A stretch of 64,000 nt of DNA, from positions 39,521,120 to 39,585,119 of the forward strand of contig OY740769.1 of NCBI GenBank assembly GCA_963513935.1, written 5' to 3'. Both the position numbers and the translations under genes were made by a program. Shown here in pieces: positions 59,401 to 64,000 of this stretch. The notes beneath the pieces are model-generated. The model saw only the letters and a list, made by a program, of their open reading frames with translations. It was not told the DNA's origin and did no database searches. How positions within the stretch are numbered: position 1 is the stretch's first letter; each line of letters opens with the position of its first letter. This DNA comes from Aphrophora alni (taxonomy: Eukaryota > Arthropoda > Insecta > Hemiptera > Aphrophoridae).

Positions 59401-62290
59401 TTCTAAAGTTAAAATTATACATTTAAACTACTTTACTTTGGTAAGAGGCAAACACAAAACTTTGTAGAAACAGAATGTAAATATGGAACCCACTTTTATA
59501 TTCTAAAAGTGTATATTTTAAATATAAACTTGAAAACTTCATTGGTCTTATCATTATTCACGGTTTTGTATTCGGTGTTGGTTTTTAAACATATAATAAT
59601 AAATAAGAAAATATTACTAAATTTATAAATTAATATATTAATCAGCTTTAAAGTATTTATTTAAAAATTACAAGGAAGGAAATTATTGTAATGTTTTGAA
59701 TTTTATTGTTGTTTTGAGCTTCCCATGATGATGGAAATTTAAACATTTCCATACATGGTTTTAGTAGGTAAAGAAACAAAGTTTTGAATGATTTTACTAA
59801 TGGGTAGTGTCAATGACAGAAGATTGTGTAATGAAGTCCTGAATAGTTGTCACAAACTATGATAAGTTTTCCATGAAATTAACTTTATATAATTAAAATA
59901 TTGATTTGTCTGTAATTATAAATATTTTTACTAATGGTAAGAATATGAATAGTATAAAATGTATGCATTGTTCAGCACTGGCTGCAAACTTAAATTTTTC
60001 CTCTACCTCTATATTCTAGAAATACATTTAATAGAAGATATTTTTGTTTTGTTTATCAATTTTGTTTTTTTATAATTATATATGTTATTACAAAATAATT
60101 GTTTATACCTATCTAAAGGATTGTATCAAATAATTGTATCCCATAAGATCGGTTTGATTTTGATTTTACAATAAAATCAATTACTTTTACTAGATATTTT
60201 CAATTTAAATTAAGACCCATTATAGAAAGTAATACACTTCAATAATCCCTTAAGAAATACTGGAGATATGTTTTTATTACCCCATTCATAGAGGGCATAA
60301 TATTTAGTAAACAAAAATATAATATTAGAGCTAAACAAAATAATGGATGTGTCCAGCACACGTCCTTCAAAATTACATAATTTAATGTCTAGAATTTAAA
60401 AACAGTATGCATTTTTTTCAGAACAACATACACGTGCATACGAGAAAGGATAGTGATAATAAATTATTATCTTAGGTATGATGGGATAATAATAAAAATA
60501 TTTCGTCGCATTACTATAAAATATCTTTCAATATTAATAATAACTTATAGTGTTTTCCATAGCAAGCAGAAGTGCATGATGATATGTGTATGAACAAAAT
60601 TAAAACTTTTGTTTTGGTATTAGATACCTTTTTGTTTCATAAAAATATTTACTTCACAATATCCTAGAGAGGAGCGCCATACTGAAACTATTATATTTAT
60701 TTCAATAAAGGTTGCTTAAATTTATTGTTTGAATGATTTGAAACAAATGATTGAATTGTTTGTGCTCCACAAACCAAACTCATACAATCCTGCCAACTTC
60801 GTCACAATCTTTTTTCACTTGTTTTCATTTCAGCTTTAGACTTATAAAAAGCAAATTTTGTAACAAGACTATATTGTATTTATTATATTATTAAATGTTT
60901 TTGAATGGCATTCGTGGAGTTGAGTTGTCGAAGAATAAACCGCACTTCGCACCATACAATTCACAATAATAGTGTAACAAAATAACAATACAATATTCAA
61001 TAATTTACCTTAAATATGTGTATAACTCCAATATTTGAAGGTTAAATAGCAATTATTTGCATTATGAAAAATGCCATAAACTTGGACTTTAAATTTAATA
61101 CATCATTCAATACTTAAAACTTGTAATTTATTAAAAGTGCTCAATCTAGTAAAGCAATGTTTATGTTTGATTATGTGACCGTATTTTTTGTCGGTTAATA
61201 TTTTTCTTGTATGTATTATTCCTAAAATTGCCTACTTTTATTAAAATTGATGTTATAACGTTTCAATATACAAACGGGATTTTTATATAGTCTCTAATTG
61301 TTTAATTATGAGATAGTCTTAGGTAGTAAATTTTCTGAATTTATATCAAATACTATTCGATATACCACGACATAAATTCTAGTCGAAAAATTAATGATAA
61401 ATTACTTCTATATTCCACAAAACCTATTTATAAAATACAACACCAAAGGCTCTAACTCAATATTGGTATACAGTGTATTTAGTTTTAAACGGTTAAACCG
61501 TTTATATTTTTTACATCAAGCTATTATTTTGTTTTAATTTAACATTTGTTAACAAACATGTATGTCCTTAATTCCATCTACATATGTATATGGACAAAGT
61601 TTGGTTGTATTCTAAGAATGTATAAAGAGTGACACGAATTAAATGACCACTGCAGAAAAGTACATAAGTTAATGAGTTTCACTAAATCCAAACTCATTTC
61701 AATAATTAGAGTTATCATTTTAAATGGCTGCTATTAAGAAATATATTTTCTGCTACGTCATACTTTAGTTGAACTCAAGTGTAATAAAAAACAATAATGC
61801 ACAGAACAAACATTTTCGTTTCAATATTCACATTATCAGTATAGTTTAAAAATTCTACGCAAATTTTAGTTGTGTCAAAATGTATAGTAAAGAAGTTTAA
61901 CAGATATTGTATTTATACCATAAAATTGGAACTATATTTTTATTGTTTTAAATGTCACATACACCTGTTCTACTTAATCTGTCATGATGTCAGTTAAACC
62001 CATCAAAAAATAATGTTCAACGTATTTTGAACACAACAACATTTACTTGTTTACTATGATTTACACGTGTTATTGTAAAACTAGGATTTATTTAAACATA
62101 AAGGAATAACCATCGACTTGTCAACGTGTTTGACGTATTAAAATACAAATAGTATCGACAATTTAAAAGTACAATATTTAGTTTATTTCAGAGATGCTTA
62201 TCCTTATATATATCAAACAATAATACTAAAATAAAATATAATTTATCGGTTACGCCAGTGAACTCGTTCGTAAATAATTTGATATTTGTG
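55420..62290. other. AT-rich DNA, one GC-richer patch at 56.58-57.08 kb, no supported gene
   Basis: The patch 56580-57080 is richer in G+C than its flanks. It has a 64-codon plus frame (56707-56901) and ends near an AATAAA (57068), which could be the 3' end of an old retroelement or transcript, but no family is recognised. The remainder is plain sequence with one long (TA)n tract. The 98-codon frame at 57245-57541 shows no domain. Confidence 0.4.
56389..56451. repeat. (TA)n microsatellite, about 31 units
   Basis: Uninterrupted. The Tyr-Ile frame across it is an artefact. Confidence 0.97.
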
Positions 62291-62296
62291 TTTGGT

Positions 62297-62299
<3 letters not shown>

Positions 62300-62351
<52 letters not shown>
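62300..62351. repeat. (TA)n microsatellite, about 26 units
   Basis: Uninterrupted alternating TA. Confidence 0.97.
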
Positions 62352-62353
<2 letters not shown>

Positions 62354-62615
62354 ATTATTTAAAAATGCTGAAACTTAATATTTTCCTAGTCGAAGTAAAA
62401 TAATTTAATACAATTTCATTTTAACTTCATTGTTATATTTTAAACTTATTTATGATACAACTAGGGATATATATTTAAAAAAATATACTTTCATTTTACA
62501 CACTCGGTGCTATAACACTATCTAGCGTGTTTATCTAATTAACATGTATGAGAAAGGTCTGATCTATGTAACTAAAGCTGTAACAGTGAAATTTTCATCG
62601 ATACTAACCTCCAGG

Positions 62616-62618
<3 letters not shown>

Positions 62619-62695
<77 letters not shown>

Positions 62696-62710
62696 ATATA
62701 TATTATATTT
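62619..62710. repeat. compound (AC)n(AT)n microsatellite
   Basis: About 29 AC units (62619-62677), then nine AT units and a decayed AT tail. The Cys-Val minus frame over it is an artefact. Confidence 0.97.
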
Positions 62711-62719
62711 TAGTCTACC

Positions 62720-64000
62720 AGATAAATAGTAATCATGTAAAAAAAAAAAAAAATTCGTACCCATCATAAAATTGGCTAAAATAGATCATCATTTTGAATA
62801 CGTTTGCTACCTATTGAACTCTTAATTAATATTTTATTTTTTAAAATATATATAATACACGTCCCGGCCGAAATATATATAATACATGATTCAACAAAAC
62901 CCGACCACTCGATCAAATGTTTAGTACGGATGGACACACTACATTTATGTATGTAGTTGTATTTAGATTTATAAGTTGTTTTAATGAGGTAATATTTCCC
63001 GCAAAAACGTGTCATTATCAATATAATTTTTTAGCTTAAAGTCAGCAAATTGTTATGGATCATATTGAATAAATACTAATCATATTCAAAATAAGAGATA
63101 TAAAGTGTATTGAAAGCAGGTTTTGTGAGATAAATTCTGTATTTCGGGTGAACAAAGAATATTTTAACTGGATATAATATTATTAAAGAATATAACCTAC
63201 TGGAAAATAAAAACCTTTTATTTATATCTACTCATCGAAGTACAACATATATACTTTGATTTTTCCCACTTCTATACTACAAATGAAGTAATAAACACAA
63301 TTTTGAACTCTTCAGACCAACGATTTCAATTGTTCTTTAACATATTTAAAAGCCGTATTTGTATTATGCGTGAATCAATTTACAAGATATAAATTTACTT
63401 TTCCGTGGATGACAATGATCGACGGTATTATTTTTAATTGGCGAGTTTTAATTTTCGAATCAAAATAATTGATTTAACTGACTTGATACTTTTAAATATT
63501 GTGTTCTTTATTATTCTTTTTTCCGACATATAACATTTTAGAATCATTTGTCCAATGTTGTTTTAAAGCACATAATTAATTATTGAAGTACTAATATATA
63601 GTTGTGATATCATTTCGTATAAATGTATTTGGGACAATGGCTGTAGTTTCTTCTTTAAAATTCGATAGCTAGTGAGGACACTAATACGAAGTATTGCTTT
63701 ACATGGAGCAAATACATATCAGCAAATTACAAATTAGCAAACTAAACACAATTAGGCAAATTTGTGAATACAATGTTCACTCACAATGAACGGTAAGTTT
63801 GTAGAAAAACGACCAATTTTTATATATTCTTTCTGCATCCATCCCATTTTCCATGTGTCTTGTGAATGGTAAAAGTGAACTTGTTATTTGTTTCACATAA
63901 ATACTAAATCTATCCTTTTCATCAGCAGATCATTTGATAGGATGCTCAATCTGCAATGTATCGGAGAATATGGGTGATCCTACTCATGTGAGGACACGGC
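62720..64000. other. AT-rich DNA, no supported gene
   Basis: The only notable item is a 27-base duplication of aatatatataatacAYG (62844-62861 and 62871-62888) around a GC core, tcccggccg. No coding frame has recognisable features. Confidence 0.5.

Noticed and set aside
62564..62767. Cys-Val repeat frame on the minus strand
   Set aside because: Translation of the (AC)n microsatellite.

Overview
This window looks like AT-rich nuclear DNA from an animal, most likely an insect. It has ten (TA)n tracts, (TC)n and (AC)n microsatellites and long A/T homopolymers. It carries decayed insect-type transposable elements, consensus GT..AG splice sites, and no operon-like packing. No complete, recognisable host gene can be read. 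The longest unbroken reading frame is about 158 codons and has no recognised domain. All family assignments come from reading motifs by eye; no database was searched.

Layout. 1-8.6 kb is the densest part. It holds two oppositely oriented halves of one insect transposase type (4.92-5.33 kb minus, 5.33-5.97 kb plus), and a GC-richer promoter-like block with a 26-bp tandem repeat and a possible minus-strand first exon (6.70-7.15 kb). It also holds a possible internal exon (7.27-7.40 kb) and a compact element of about 0.8 kb. That element has degenerate terminal inverted repeats, a perfect palindrome, a large terminal foldback and one intact 115-codon ORF, which resembles only the N-terminal DNA-binding half of a Crypton-like tyrosine recombinase. 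8.6-21.8 kb is mostly plain AT-rich DNA, apart from four GC-rich stem-loops at 12.09-12.38 kb and a foldback next to a duplicated 0.2-kb segment at 17.4-19.4 kb.

21.8-36 kb holds the best hints of host genes. There is a TATA box, an initiator and a first exon encoding the start of a signal peptide (21.83-21.96 kb, plus). A 199-bp minus-strand exon candidate resembles the C-terminal half of a fucolectin/F5-8C-type domain (25.44-25.64 kb). A near-perfect 91-nt hairpin lies at 28.59-28.68 kb. A CpG-rich promoter-like block is followed by three in-phase exon candidates (33.12-35.36 kb, plus).

36-64 kb is repeat territory: a long (TC)n tract, a 66-nt hairpin, two blocks of a diverged 50-bp minisatellite (44.0-44.4 and 45.0-45.2 kb), a broken LINE reverse transcriptase (45.96-46.79 kb), a mosaic of dispersed repeat (49.1-50.8 kb) and more microsatellites.

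The window probably covers intergenic DNA and/or large introns, with isolated exons of at least one minus-strand and two plus-strand transcription units. None of these models is proven. The most unusual item is the small element encoding only a recombinase core-binding domain.
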